The notes: a model not told the origin generated them from the letters alone. Counted from the first letter of the stretch, positions 1 through 8,253 are shown. The stretch: 46,342 bases of DNA from Dehalococcoidia bacterium (GCA_011170375.1 DUEV01000003.1:1-46342), one strand, 5' to 3'. Translations and numbers: made by a program.

Positions 1-59
1 ATTGCCTTCGGGTCTTTCATCTGTCTTTTGGCACGGCACTTCACGCAGTATGCTTCCAT
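1..59 (-). CDS. DUF5679-type small Cys protein (5' part only)
   Basis: The gene starts at 59 on the minus strand and runs off the left edge, so only 19 codons are visible. They read MEAYCVKCRAKRQMKDPKA, with a CxxC pair at residues 5 and 8. This matches the start of the short zinc-ribbon-like DUF5679 proteins common in Chloroflexota and some phages, whose second CxxC should lie further left. A strong AAGGAGGT site sits 7 nt upstream of the ATG and a near-consensus promoter lies behind it. The function of the family is unknown to me. Confidence 0.7.
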   Translation of the reverse strand, partial: MEAYCVKCRAKRQMKDPKA

Positions 60-93
60 CAGGTCGACCTCCTTCTCTTTACTATAGGTCTGC

Positions 94-122
94 ATCTTAA
101 ACTATTTACGCAGGCATGTCAA
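94..122 (-). promoter_or_regulatory. sigma70-type promoter of the DUF5679 gene
   Basis: On the minus strand TTGACA (122-117) is followed after exactly 17 bp by TAAGAT (99-94). Transcription would start near 87 and give a leader of about 28 nt to the ATG at 59. In the rest of the stretch to 373 I see no gene, terminator or repeat. Confidence 0.65.
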
Positions 123-373
123 TACCTACAGGCACATTTTCTTGTCTAATTAATGAGATTCTTTGAGCGTAACGCTGTGCAGATGCCATATTTAGGTGAA
201 AAACAGACATTTCGAGCGTGGCATTACGGCGACGTCGTGTCTAGCAGAGAAAATTTACAATTCACAGCGCAAATATAACCCCACACATGGCACTTGAGAA
301 GGCACCCTCATCTGACCCCGAGTCTGTCCAAGCGATATTAAATAGACAACCGGCGCAATTACTGAGACAACTC

Positions 374-619
374 CTACGACTTCGCACTTGGTGATGCTTC
401 TTTCGCTTGCGGGTGTTTCCATGCCATGTGTTTCTCCATGGTCATGAATTCAGTGCAGGTGAAATCACAGCCCTCCACCTTACAACGCAACTGTAGACCC
501 GGATGTTTTTTAAACGTGTGCTTCTGCAAAGTCAGCATATCATGGCAAATAAAATCGCACCCTTCTACCTCACACTGCAATTCGGTTGAAGCGTGTCCGT
601 CCCTTCTCTTCCAGAACAT
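374..619 (-). CDS. two-finger C2H2 zinc-finger protein
   Basis: This 81-residue protein has two tandem motifs that fit C-x4-C-x12-H-x4-H exactly: C16/C21/H34/H39 and C46/C51/H64/H69, with a period of 30 residues. Both have Leu or Met three residues before the first His, as in classical fingers, but a Cys (25 and 55) where the usual core Phe stands. The two halves are also similar in DNA, which points to an internal duplication. An upstream in-frame GTG at 628 overlaps the AGGAGGT site; the ATG at 619, 8 nt behind that site, is the better start. The N-terminus is basic (MFWKRR). Zinc binding is strongly suggested; nucleic-acid or protein binding is inference. C2H2 fingers are rare in bacteria. 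Confidence 0.75.
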   Translation of the reverse strand: MFWKRRDGHASTELQCEVEGCDFICHDMLTLQKHTFKKHPGLQLRCKVEGCDFTCTEFMTMEKHMAWKHPQAKEASPSAKS

Positions 620-701
620 TTTCTTCACCTCCTACAGATTGATTGGAGCTTGATTAATTATCGAATACAACCCTGCTGCAGCCACTCATTGCCTCCCGTC
701 T

Positions 702-1034
702 TTAGCAAACTCTGATCAATGATTGTCTCGCACTGCTACCGCTTAATCCCCGTATCTCTTTCTGCTGCCAACCAAACAGTTCAAGTAGCTCCCCAACAGC
801 AGCATCGCTCATGGTGTTCCTAAGAGGCATATGGGGGTGTATCCTGTAAACGTTATGTCTGCCATTTTTGCTTCTGGTAATATACCCCGCCTGTTCAAGG
901 TCAATAATAATCTTGTGTGCAGTTCGCTCGGTAATACCAACGTCATCACTTATCTCCCGGGCCGTCTTTTCCGGGTTTTTTGATATAGAGGCTAAGACGA
1001 GTCCGTGATGTGAAATCAGTGTCCACTCCCGCAT
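702..1034 (-). CDS. winged-helix transcriptional regulator
   Basis: The protein has 110 residues. Residues about 8-70 form a winged helix-turn-helix with the pattern of small MarR/ArsR-like regulators: a recognition helix around GITERTAHKIIIDLEQAGY, then a wing with basic residues (RSKNGRHNVYRIH) and the PLRN tail typical of this group. No sensing domain or metal-binding Cys cluster is visible, so the signal is unknown. AGGAGG lies about 12 nt before the ATG, a rather long spacing. It stands alone between a zinc-finger gene and a 347-bp non-coding stretch that probably contains its promoter. It may regulate itself or its neighbours, but nothing in the sequence shows a target. Confidence 0.7.
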   Translation of the reverse strand: MREWTLISHHGLVLASISKNPEKTAREISDDVGITERTAHKIIIDLEQAGYITRSKNGRHNVYRIHPHMPLRNTMSDAAVGELLELFGWQQKEIRGLSGSSARQSLIRVC

Positions 1035-1381
1035 TTCTTAAAAATCCTCCTACTTTAGCATAAGGTCTGCCCTAACCGGGCCAGGTAAAGATGCACTCCA
1101 CATCAGGATTATAATTTCATAATAATATATTCCTGAATTTTTATTCCTGCATTATGATACTATGCCACCCACCAAAAGTCAATAGGTATTGTCACGAAAA
1201 AGATTGAATTCTACAAAAATACTCTAAAATACGTAGAACATCTCTAAGACTGAGAGCCAAGCGTGAATACTATGGTATGCTTGGCATATTAGGTAGGCAT
1301 AACTTTGATACAGGTATTTAAATAGCCCGGCTACGTCAAAGAACCTGTCGCCTATTTCTCGAAGAGACCGAGTCTTGAAGA
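1035..1381. other. AT-rich intergenic stretch with an imperfect hairpin
   Basis: No gene is supported here. A minus-strand TATAAT at 1113-1108 is a possible -10 box for the winged-helix gene, without a good -35. At 1256-1285 the arms GCCAAGC and GCTTGGC enclose a second inverted pair ATAC/GTAT around TATG. No T run follows, so it looks more like an operator or RNA hairpin than a terminator. Confidence 0.35.
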
Positions 1382-1999
1382 TTAACTGGGCTGTTCTTTA
1401 AGGCAGACATCTACGGCACGGCGGTAAACTTCCGTCGGGGCAGCCCCTTCTATCGGCATCCGTTCACCGATTACTGTCAGGGGGACTCCCCAGCCCTCGT
1501 ACTGGCTTCGCACCTCTTCAACATCAGCCATCACCTCTTGCCGCCGCTCATCATCCTGAAAATCTGCTGAGAACCGCTGCATGTCCAGACCAGCATCGGC
1601 AGCCAGAGAAAAGAGTATCTCGGATTGGCTGATATCACGGCAGTCCCGAAAGAAAGCCCGAAAAACTGCATTATGGAAACGCTCGAAAGCCTCTTCCCCC
1701 TGAAGCAGGGCACACTTGCTAGCTATCTGAGCAGGCATGCTGGACGAGGGGTACAATACATTCTCATCCCAGGCATTGAACAGGCCCTCTTCCTCCATTC
1801 CGGCACGCATACGCGACTCGACGCTATGGGCTGATATCTGTCTCCCCGGTACTTCGCCAGCCATCAGTGGCCGACTCTTCCACGTGATGCTGACATCATC
1901 CCCATACTCATCCTTGACCCGGTGCAGCCGAATATCAAGGACACAACACCAGGGACAGAGGTAATCGGAGTAGACGGTTATATTCACCGGCACCTTCAC
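1382..1999 (-). CDS. DsbA/FrnE-family thiol oxidoreductase
   Basis: This 205-residue protein has a thioredoxin-like DsbA fold. The redox motif CPWC is at residues 15-18 and is followed by another Cys at 19. The GVPLTVIGE segment near residue 170 is the usual cis-Pro loop. There is no signal peptide, which fits the cytoplasmic FrnE / 2-hydroxychromene-2-carboxylate-isomerase-like branch rather than periplasmic DsbA. The substrate is unknown. The start is GTG at 1999, with GGAGG only 3 nt upstream; a second GTG at 1993 has better spacing (9 nt) and may be the true start. It follows the radical SAM gene by 11 nt and is probably co-transcribed with it. Confidence 0.75.
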   Translation of the reverse strand: MKVPVNITVYSDYLCPWCCVLDIRLHRVKDEYGDDVSITWKSRPLMAGEVPGRQISAHSVESRMRAGMEEEGLFNAWDENVLYPSSSMPAQIASKCALLQGEEAFERFHNAVFRAFFRDCRDISQSEILFSLAADAGLDMQRFSADFQDDERRQEVMADVEEVRSQYEGWGVPLTVIGERMPIEGAAPTEVYRRAVDVCLKEQPS

Positions 2000-2010
2000 T
2001 GCCCTCCTAA

Positions 2011-3006
2011 TCAGATAATCTCAGGGACGATTCTCCTGAAGAAGGGATTACGTTTTGGCTCACCCCGTTCCCGCCAGTAGGCCAGAACCCTGTCGACAGA
2101 CTCCAACAGACGGTCCTTGTCCTCAGGAAGCTTACCGTCAATGTCCCCCATGAAGCTGTTTGTGGCAAAGTCGCTGGTTATCAGCTCTGAATTTACCTCT
2201 AGATCTTCGATAAAAGCCCGTATCTCTTCCAGAACACCCTCGACTGATTGAACGTGGTACTCGCCAGCCCGGGCCCTGTCATACATCGGCGTCCCGGGGA
2301 CGGGGCGAAAAGTACGCAGGCGAATAAAACGGGGATTTATCTGGTTCAGCACCCTGGCCGAATTACTGGCATGCTGCTGCCATCTCTCCCGGCCACCAAG
2401 TCCGGGCATGATATACTCCGACACCTCAAAGCCAGCCTCGACCGCCTTTTTACCCCCCTCCACCATCTCCTCGGCGGTTGCCCCTTTCCTGACGTAGGCC
2501 AGCAATTCATCATCACCTGTCTCGAGACCGACGTGCAGTCGGGAAAGCCCGGCCTCTCGTAGCCGCCTTAACTCCTCGGGCTTCTTCCGGAACAACGTCT
2601 TCCCCCGAACGTAGGAGCAGACCCTCTCAAGCGTCGGAAAGGTCTCACGAAGGAATTCAACTACCTCCTCTAACTGCTCGGTCTTCACCACCAGTGAATC
2701 CGAGTCCTGCAAAAAGGCGCTTTTGACACCCTCATCCGCCACCCAGAGAATACCGTTAAGCCGGGCGATTTCACCGGCGCCACAATCTGCACGCTTGGCT
2801 ATATCGCCAATCTCCTCCGCCAGACCACGGGCGGCCACGATATCTGCCTTAACATCTTCTACAGGCCGTACCCGAAAGCTCTCGCCCTTGTAAGAGGAAC
2901 AGAATTCGCAGCGGTTCCAAGGACAGTTCTCCGTGACCCTAACCAGCAGTGAGTAGGCCTCTGAGGGCGGCCTGATTGGTCCTATCGAAGCTGATGAAGC
3001 ACTCAT
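2011..3006 (-). CDS. radical SAM protein
   Basis: This 331-residue protein carries its cluster-binding cysteines near the N-terminus: C28, C33 and C36 in NCPWNRCEFC. The spacing is C-x4-C-x2-C rather than the textbook C-x3-C-x2-C, but it is the pattern I know from a widespread subgroup with NCPWNRC motifs. The rest fits an Elp3/MiaB/NifB-like TIM barrel, with GLETGDDELL and MPGLGG segments. No second cluster motif or B12 domain is visible. The substrate is unknown. Co-transcription with the downstream DsbA-like gene (11 nt gap) suggests a shared, perhaps redox-linked role, which is inference. Confidence 0.8.
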   Translation of the reverse strand: MSASSASIGPIRPPSEAYSLLVRVTENCPWNRCEFCSSYKGESFRVRPVEDVKADIVAARGLAEEIGDIAKRADCGAGEIARLNGILWVADEGVKSAFLQDSDSLVVKTEQLEEVVEFLRETFPTLERVCSYVRGKTLFRKKPEELRRLREAGLSRLHVGLETGDDELLAYVRKGATAEEMVEGGKKAVEAGFEVSEYIMPGLGGRERWQQHASNSARVLNQINPRFIRLRTFRPVPGTPMYDRARAGEYHVQSVEGVLEEIRAFIEDLEVNSELITSDFATNSFMGDIDGKLPEDKDRLLESVDRVLAYWRERGEPKRNPFFRRIVPEII

Positions 3007-3077
3007 TCTATCTAAATCTATGATACATCACGCCGTGGCACGGCACAAATCGAATCCCCAGCACAAGGAATGACCTG

Positions 3078-3107
3078 TTGACTCCAGCGAACCGCTCAGC
3101 CTATAAT
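3078..3107 (+). promoter_or_regulatory. sigma70-type promoter of the yceD-rpmF-fab operon
   Basis: TTGACT (3078-3083) and TATAAT (3102-3107) are separated by 18 bp. Transcription would begin near 3114, giving a leader of about 90 nt before the first gene at 3203. Confidence 0.75.
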
Positions 3108-3202
3108 AGGCTGATTAATCAGACTAAAGAACACTACTCAGCACATCCGCAAGCGTGGGGAGGTAAGCATCCCAGACCAATACCTGTCAGGAGGAGGGTG
3201 GC

Positions 3203-3730
3203 ATGTTGCAGATGAACGTTTCCCAGCTACTTAAAGAGCCGATAGGGGCAACCAGAAGCTGTGACGTGAATGATGTCATTGATATTATCAGCGCGGGCAG
3301 GCAGGTCGAGGGACAAGTCATACTGACCCGCACTGACCGTGGTATCCTGGTGCGGGGCACATTGTGTACGGAGCTTGAGCTTACCTGCAGCCGTTGCCTC
3401 AGCCTGTGCAGCTGTCCCCTGACGCTCAGGATTACGGAAGAGTATTTCCCAACGACAGATATAATGACCGGTGCACCGACACCTGTGCCGGATGAGTCCG
3501 GGTATTTTACCATTGATGAACATCACATCCTTGACCTGACTGAGGCGATACGCCAGTACGCGACACTGGCAGCACCTATGAAGCCACTCTGTCGCGATAA
3601 CTGTGCCGGCCTGTGCCCCACTTGCGGTCACAACCGAAATCTGGGAGAATGTGATTGCCCGCCGCCGGATACGGACCCACGCTGGGCAACACTGCGAAAA
3701 CTGGGCGTCACCGGCAGCAACGACTCATAA
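3203..3730 (+). CDS. YceD/DUF177 family protein
   Basis: This 175-residue DUF177 protein lies directly before rpmF, the position of YceD in most bacteria, where the family is tied to 23S rRNA or 50S maturation. It has two Cys-rich parts: CSRCLSLCSCPL in the middle, where the family usually has CSRCL, and C-x4-C-x3-C-x2-C followed by CDC near the C-terminus (CRDNCAGLCPTCG), as in metal-binding members. GGAGG lies about 9 nt before the ATG. It is the first gene of the operon that runs to the HAD gene. Confidence 0.85.
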   Translation: MLQMNVSQLLKEPIGATRSCDVNDVIDIISAGRQVEGQVILTRTDRGILVRGTLCTELELTCSRCLSLCSCPLTLRITEEYFPTTDIMTGAPTPVPDESGYFTIDEHHILDLTEAIRQYATLAAPMKPLCRDNCAGLCPTCGHNRNLGECDCPPPDTDPRWATLRKLGVTGSNDS

Positions 3731-3748
3731 TTGTAAAGGAATCGAGTA

Positions 3749-3949
3749 ATGGGAGCCTTACCGAAGCGGAAAACCGCCAAGGCACGTAAGAACAAGAGAC
3801 GCAGTCACCACGCGTGGTCTGAGCCAACACTAGTCGAATGTCCACAGTGCCACAGCCCGAAACTGCCACATCGCGTCTGTCCAACGTGCGGAAGCTACGC
3901 TGGTCGGGACGTCATTGAGATAAAGAGTCCCAGACCAAGGACTACCTAG
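3749..3949 (+). CDS. rpmF: 50S ribosomal protein L32
   Basis: This 66-residue protein has the basic L32 N-terminus (GALPKRKTAKARKNKRRS) followed by a zinc ribbon with two CxxC pairs (CPQC and CPTC). It is therefore the zinc-binding form of L32 rather than the Cys-free form. It lies 18 nt after yceD and 13 nt before the next gene, the usual position in fatty-acid operons. Confidence 0.95.
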   Translation: MGALPKRKTAKARKNKRRSHHAWSEPTLVECPQCHSPKLPHRVCPTCGSYAGRDVIEIKSPRPRTT

Positions 3950-3962
3950 GGGAAACCGCATT

Positions 3963-4910
3963 ATGCTGAAGACGGCTGTATGCGACCTTTTTGGTATTAA
4001 GCATCCCGTCATTCAAGGCGGCATGGCCCATCTCGGCACGGCCGAGCTTGTCTCGGCCGTTTCTAACGCCGGAGGTCTGGGCATCATCGGTACCGGTTTC
4101 TACGAGCCGGACTGGGTACGGAACCAGATACACCGCACCCGGGAGAAAACAAGCAATCCCTTCGGGATTAATATCCAGTTGAGATCCCCCCACATCGAGC
4201 CGGTAACACGCATAATCCTTGAGGAGAAGGTGCCAATCGTAACCACCGGTGCCGGCGACCCAGCTAAATACATGCCCGAGTTCAAGCGGGTCGGCATTAA
4301 GGTAATACCGGTCATAGCCAGCGTCGGTGCTGCCAAACATGTGCAGGAGCTCGGAGCCGATGCTATCGTCGCTGAAGGCATGGAATCGGCGGGGCATATC
4401 GGCGAAACGACCACGATGGCCCTAGTGCCACAGGTGGTAGACAGTATTCAAATACCCGTAATAGCCGCCGGCGGTATCGCTGATGGACGTGGCCTGGTAG
4501 CCGCCCTGGCCCTCGGTGCCAAGGCAGTCCAGATTGGCACTCGCTTCGCCTGTAGTGAAGAGTGTATCGCCCACCTCAGGTACAAAGAAAAAATCCTGGA
4601 GGCAGATGACCACGCCACGGTAATCACCGGCCGAACCACGAAGTTACCCTTACGCAGTCTGAAAAACAGTCTCACCGAGCAGTTTCTAGCGTTAGAGGAG
4701 GGTGGAGCCACTCCCGAGGAACTAAACCTCTTTGGGCAGGGTAGAATGTACCTCGGCCTTATCGAGGGTGATATCGACGATGGCTCGCTGCTGGCTGGCC
4801 AGATAGCCGGTCTAATAAAAGAAATCAAACCAATCAGGGCAATCATTGAAGAGATAATAGCTGAGGCCGAGGCCATAATCGCCGAACTCAAAAAACAGAC
4901 AGGAAGCTGA
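3963..4910 (+). CDS. fabK: FabK-type enoyl-ACP reductase II (NMO family)
   Basis: This 315-residue FMN-dependent TIM-barrel protein belongs to the nitronate monooxygenase/FabK family. Visible hallmarks are PVIQGGMAHLG near the N-terminus and the phosphate-binding stretch AAGGIADGRG followed by GTRFACSEE. FabK reduces the trans-2 double bond of enoyl-ACP with NAD(P)H in the last step of each elongation cycle. The position in front of fabD and fabG favours FabK over a true nitronate monooxygenase. AGGGGA stands about 9 nt before the ATG. The stop codon is one base from the start of fabD, which suggests coupled translation. No fabI is seen in this window. Confidence 0.8.
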   Translation: MLKTAVCDLFGIKHPVIQGGMAHLGTAELVSAVSNAGGLGIIGTGFYEPDWVRNQIHRTREKTSNPFGINIQLRSPHIEPVTRIILEEKVPIVTTGAGDPAKYMPEFKRVGIKVIPVIASVGAAKHVQELGADAIVAEGMESAGHIGETTTMALVPQVVDSIQIPVIAAGGIADGRGLVAALALGAKAVQIGTRFACSEECIAHLRYKEKILEADDHATVITGRTTKLPLRSLKNSLTEQFLALEEGGATPEELNLFGQGRMYLGLIEGDIDDGSLLAGQIAGLIKEIKPIRAIIEEIIAEAEAIIAELKKQTGS

Positions 4911-4911
4911 G

Positions 4912-5841
4912 ATGGTAGAAGCAAAAAAAGTAGCCTATGTCTTTCCCGGGCAGGGTACCCAAGCGGTGGGAATGGGACGCGACCTGTACGACAGCTATCC
5001 TGCCGCCAGGACCATCTTTGAACAAGCCGATGAAGCCCTGGGATTACCTCTATCCCAAATCTGCTTTGAGGGGCCCGAAGATGAATTACTCAAGACAATA
5101 AACACTCAACCAGCACTGGTAACTGTCAGCTTTGCCTGCCTGAAGGTAGCCCAGGAAACAGGCAAAGGACTGCCGTCTCCTGTCTTTGTTGCCGGCCACA
5201 GCCTCGGTGAGTACACAGCACTGGCCGCCGCTAACGTGCTTGACTTCACCGACGCCGTCCGCCTGGCCCGGGAGAGAGGTCGTCTGATGTATGAGGCCGG
5301 ACTCAAGCAACCCGGTACGATGGCGGCCATAATCGGGCTGGATGAGGCAGTGCTGGCTGAGATATGCCAGCAGACTGACACCTGCATCGCCAACACTAAC
5401 TGCCCGGGGCAGCTCGTCATCAGCGGTGCCACCGAAAAAGTCGGGCGTGCTGCGGAGTTAGCCAAAGAGAAGGGTGCCTCCCGAACTGTACCTCTCCAGG
5501 TAAGCGGGGCTTTCCACAGCCCTCTGATGCAACCGGCAGTAGACGGAATGGCCGAGATTCTACCAACCATCACTTTTCGTGACCCGACTGTTCCCATTGT
5601 TGCCAACGTCACTGCCCAACCTCTGACCATAGGCGAGGCTGTAAGAGCCGAGCTCCTTGACCAGCTACGCAACGGTGTCCAGTGGCAGGGCTCGGTAGAA
5701 TACATGCTCAGTCAGGGTGTTAATAGCATCATTGAGATAGGGCCGGGCCGGGTACTCACCGGCCTGATGAGACGGATAAACCGGGACACCGAGACGATGA
5801 ACATCGGCAACGCCGATGACATCACGGCCCTGGCCGAATAA
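4912..5841 (+). CDS. fabD: malonyl-CoA:ACP transacylase
   Basis: This 309-residue protein loads malonyl groups from CoA onto ACP. It has the GQGTQ oxyanion motif at the N-terminus, the nucleophile Ser97 within GHSLGE, and the catalytic His202 in GAFHSPLM. Length and motif positions are normal for FabD. It is expressed with fabK upstream (1 nt gap) and fabG downstream (17 nt gap). Confidence 0.95.
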   Translation: MVEAKKVAYVFPGQGTQAVGMGRDLYDSYPAARTIFEQADEALGLPLSQICFEGPEDELLKTINTQPALVTVSFACLKVAQETGKGLPSPVFVAGHSLGEYTALAAANVLDFTDAVRLARERGRLMYEAGLKQPGTMAAIIGLDEAVLAEICQQTDTCIANTNCPGQLVISGATEKVGRAAELAKEKGASRTVPLQVSGAFHSPLMQPAVDGMAEILPTITFRDPTVPIVANVTAQPLTIGEAVRAELLDQLRNGVQWQGSVEYMLSQGVNSIIEIGPGRVLTGLMRRINRDTETMNIGNADDITALAE

Positions 5842-5858
5842 AGCTTAGGGAGTAGTCT

Positions 5859-6611
5859 ATGGACCTTTCAGATAGAGTGGCCATTGTTACCGGTAGCGGT
5901 CGGGGTATCGGGCGAGCCATCGCCCTCAGGCTGGCAGAGGCCGGTGCCAATGTGGTTGTTAATGATGTCGGTGATATGGCACCCGCCGGGGAAGTGGTCG
6001 AGGAAATCAGGAGGCTGGGCCAGGACAGTCTGGTTGTCCCCGCTGATGTTAGCCAGCCGGATGACGTCGCTAGCCTGGTAGACACTACGGTTGAGAAATA
6101 TGGTAAGGTCGACATCCTGGTGAATAATGCTGGCATCACCCGAGACCAGTTGATAATGCGGATGTCCGACGATGACTGGGACAAAGTGCTGGAGATAAAT
6201 CTGAAAAGCGTCTTTCTATGCAGCAGGGCCGTGCTGAGACACATGATGAGGCAGCGCTGGGGCCGGATTGTCAATATCTCCAGTATCGTCGGGCTTATAG
6301 GCAACCCCGGGCAGGCCAATTACTCCTCATCTAAAGCAGGCATCATTGGCTTAACCCGGACGATTGCGAAAGAAGTTGCCTCCCGGGGCATCACCGCCAA
6401 TGCCATCGCCCCGGGATTCATCGACACGCCAATGACGCAGCAGCTACCGGAGGAGCGGAGACAGGCAATCATGGAACAGGTCCCCCTCGGTTTCCTGGGC
6501 ACCCCCCGTGACGTCGCCGAGGCAGTCGCTTTCCTCGCCTCCGAGGAAGCCAGATATATCACCGGCCAGGTGCTGACAATTGACGGAGGTATTTCGCTGG
6601 GCAAGCTATAA
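5859..6611 (+). CDS. fabG: 3-oxoacyl-ACP reductase
   Basis: This 250-residue classical short-chain dehydrogenase has the NADP(H) motif TGSGRGIG near residue 11, the NNAG motif, and the triad Ser142, Tyr155, Lys159 (YSSSK). The C-terminal GQVLTIDGG is typical of FabG. It reduces 3-oxoacyl-ACP in the elongation cycle, in line with the fabD and acpP neighbours. The weak GGGAGTAG site precedes the ATG by about 6 nt. Confidence 0.93.
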   Translation: MDLSDRVAIVTGSGRGIGRAIALRLAEAGANVVVNDVGDMAPAGEVVEEIRRLGQDSLVVPADVSQPDDVASLVDTTVEKYGKVDILVNNAGITRDQLIMRMSDDDWDKVLEINLKSVFLCSRAVLRHMMRQRWGRIVNISSIVGLIGNPGQANYSSSKAGIIGLTRTIAKEVASRGITANAIAPGFIDTPMTQQLPEERRQAIMEQVPLGFLGTPRDVAEAVAFLASEEARYITGQVLTIDGGISLGKL

Positions 6612-6644
6612 CAACACATACAATCTCAGCAGCGAATAACGTAT

Positions 6645-7055
6645 ATGATAGGACAAAGGCGAAAAGCCAGAACAATTGCCTTTCAGGTGCTGTGTGAAAT
6701 CAGCGCCGCCGGGCATGACATGGACAAAGCCTTAGGCCATCTCCTGGAGGAAAGTAATCTGTCTGAGGTCAATGCCAGCTTCGCCCGTGAGCTTGTCAGT
6801 GGGGCAGTAAAGAACCAGGATGAGATTGACCAGCATATTCGTCGCTTTGCCCCCACCTGGCCAATTGAGCAACTACCGGTAGTTGACAAAAGTATCCTAC
6901 GACTTGCAATATATGAGATATTACTGGATAATAGGGTGCCAACGAAAGTAGCTATCAATGAGGCGGTAGAACTGGCCAAGACATTTGGTAGTGAAAATTC
7001 GGCAAAGTTTGTTAATGGCGTATTAGGTGCAGTAAGCACTCTCGTCAACAAGTAA
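6645..7055 (+). CDS. nusB: transcription antitermination factor NusB
   Basis: This 136-residue all-helical protein matches NusB along its whole length: RRKARTIAFQVL at the start and IDKSILRLAIYEIL and VAINEAVELAK in the second half. NusB with S10 binds boxA RNA and supports processive rRNA transcription. Its place between fabG and acpP is unusual compared with the classic fab operon but fits the general mixing of ribosome and lipid genes here. No strong Shine-Dalgarno site is visible before the ATG. Confidence 0.92.
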   Translation: MIGQRRKARTIAFQVLCEISAAGHDMDKALGHLLEESNLSEVNASFARELVSGAVKNQDEIDQHIRRFAPTWPIEQLPVVDKSILRLAIYEILLDNRVPTKVAINEAVELAKTFGSENSAKFVNGVLGAVSTLVNK

Positions 7056-7079
7056 TATTTTTCGACAAGGAGGTAGAAA

Positions 7080-7340
7080 GTGGCAACTATACTAGATAGA
7101 GTGAAGAAGATAGTCGTAGAGCAATTAGGCGTTGACGAGAACGAGGTAGTACCCACGGCTAGCTTTGTTGATGACCTGGGGGCTGACTCCCTTGACCTGG
7201 TGGAACTGGTCATGTCTCTGGAGGAGGAGTTTAGCACACCGGAGCTCAAGGTCGAAATACCGGACGAAGATGCAGAGAAGATTGTGACTGTCCAGAATGC
7301 AGTAGACTATATTGTCGACCTCGGCATCAAGGATGAATAG
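7080..7340 (+). CDS. acpP: acyl carrier protein
   Basis: This 86-residue acidic carrier protein has the phosphopantetheine attachment Ser37 in the motif [10 protein letters not shown]. It carries growing acyl chains during fatty-acid synthesis. The start is GTG at 7080, supported by AAGGAGGT about 7 nt upstream. It follows nusB by 24 nt. Confidence 0.95.
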   Translation: MATILDRVKKIVVEQLGVDENEVVPTASFVDDLGADSLDLVELVMSLEEEFSTPELKVEIPDEDAEKIVTVQNAVDYIVDLGIKDE

Positions 7341-7355
7341 TTCGCAGGGATCGTT

Positions 7356-8060
7356 TTGATAAAGGCGGTAATTTTCGACTGGTTTAGCACACTTGCTCAC
7401 TATGACCCGCCACGAGAACAACTACAAGCCCAGGTTCTTCGGGAGCTGGGCTTCAATGTTACCCTTACAAGCCTGCAACGGGCACTAGTTCTGGCGGACA
7501 GAGACCTCTATGCCGAGTTCGCTGAATTGTCTCTGGAGGACCAACCTCCCGAGGAGCGAGTAAAGACTTTCATCCGCCACCAGCGAGGCATCATGGCCAA
7601 AGCGGGTATTAATGCCGACATGGTGCTTGCAGAAAAGGCCATCGCAAGATTACGAGAACTGGATGCCGGTAGGCGCTTCGCTCTTTACGACGACGTCATT
7701 CCCACCGTCAGAATGCTCAAGGAGCGTAGCCTGACTACCGGTCTGCTGACCAACATCCGCCGGGGTATCCACGAAATTTGCCAGGAGCTGGGGCTGGGAC
7801 TTTACCTCGACTTTGTCATTAGTCCAGCAGAGGCCGGGGCTGATAAACCCGACCCGGCAATCTTCCAGTTTGCCCTCGAACGGGGCGAAGTAGAAGCTGG
7901 CGAGGCCATATATGTCGGGGACCAGTACCTGCAAGACATAGTAGGGGCCAAAAAAGCTGGCATTAAACCAATACTGATTGACCGCTTCGATGTGTCACCG
8001 GAATTCACCGATGCTCCCAGAATCCTCAGTCTGACCGAAGTGATTACACACCTGGATTAA
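7356..8060 (+). CDS. HAD-superfamily hydrolase (dehalogenase/phosphonatase-like motif I)
   Basis: This 234-residue HAD protein starts at a TTG codon, 15 nt after acpP. Motif I is FDWFSTL with nucleophile Asp8; the second Asp of the phosphatase signature DxDx(T/V) is Phe, as happens in L-2-haloacid dehalogenase and phosphonatase branches. Motif II Thr lies in LLTNIRRG, the Lys in GADKPDPAIF, and the acidic motif in VGDQYLQDIVGAKKAG. The large helical cap between motifs I and II is the C1 type. The substrate cannot be told from sequence. Position at the operon end may be incidental or may mean a house-cleaning role. Confidence 0.8.
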   Translation: MIKAVIFDWFSTLAHYDPPREQLQAQVLRELGFNVTLTSLQRALVLADRDLYAEFAELSLEDQPPEERVKTFIRHQRGIMAKAGINADMVLAEKAIARLRELDAGRRFALYDDVIPTVRMLKERSLTTGLLTNIRRGIHEICQELGLGLYLDFVISPAEAGADKPDPAIFQFALERGEVEAGEAIYVGDQYLQDIVGAKKAGIKPILIDRFDVSPEFTDAPRILSLTEVITHLD

Positions 8061-8110
8061 CCACCAGACTGGCCACCAATCTCAAGCACCCCACCCCCGA
8101 CCAGATTCAA

Positions 8111-8140
8111 TTGAAAAAGGACCTTACTATTGGATATAAT
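8111..8140 (+). promoter_or_regulatory. sigma70-type promoter of tRNA-His
   Basis: TTGAAA (8111-8116) and a perfect TATAAT (8135-8140) are separated by 18 bp. Transcription would begin about 30 nt before the tRNA. Confidence 0.7.
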
Positions 8141-8176
8141 GGTTGGAGCCCCGACCTTTAGAAAGATACGACTCAT

Positions 8177-8253
8177 GGTGGGTGTAGCCTAGCGGTTAAG
8201 GCGCCAGGTTGTGGCCCTGGAGATCGAGGGTTCGAATCCCTCCACTCACCCCA
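8177..8253 (+). tRNA. tRNA-His (GTG anticodon)
   Basis: A full cloverleaf can be drawn: acceptor 8178-8184 pairs with 8243-8249 (one G-U), and the T arm is GAGGG-TTCGAAT-CCCTC. The anticodon GTG is at 8211-8213. An extra G at 8177 opposite C8250 is the G-1 identity base of histidine tRNA, here encoded in the DNA. CCA is encoded at 8251-8253. Confidence 0.95.
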
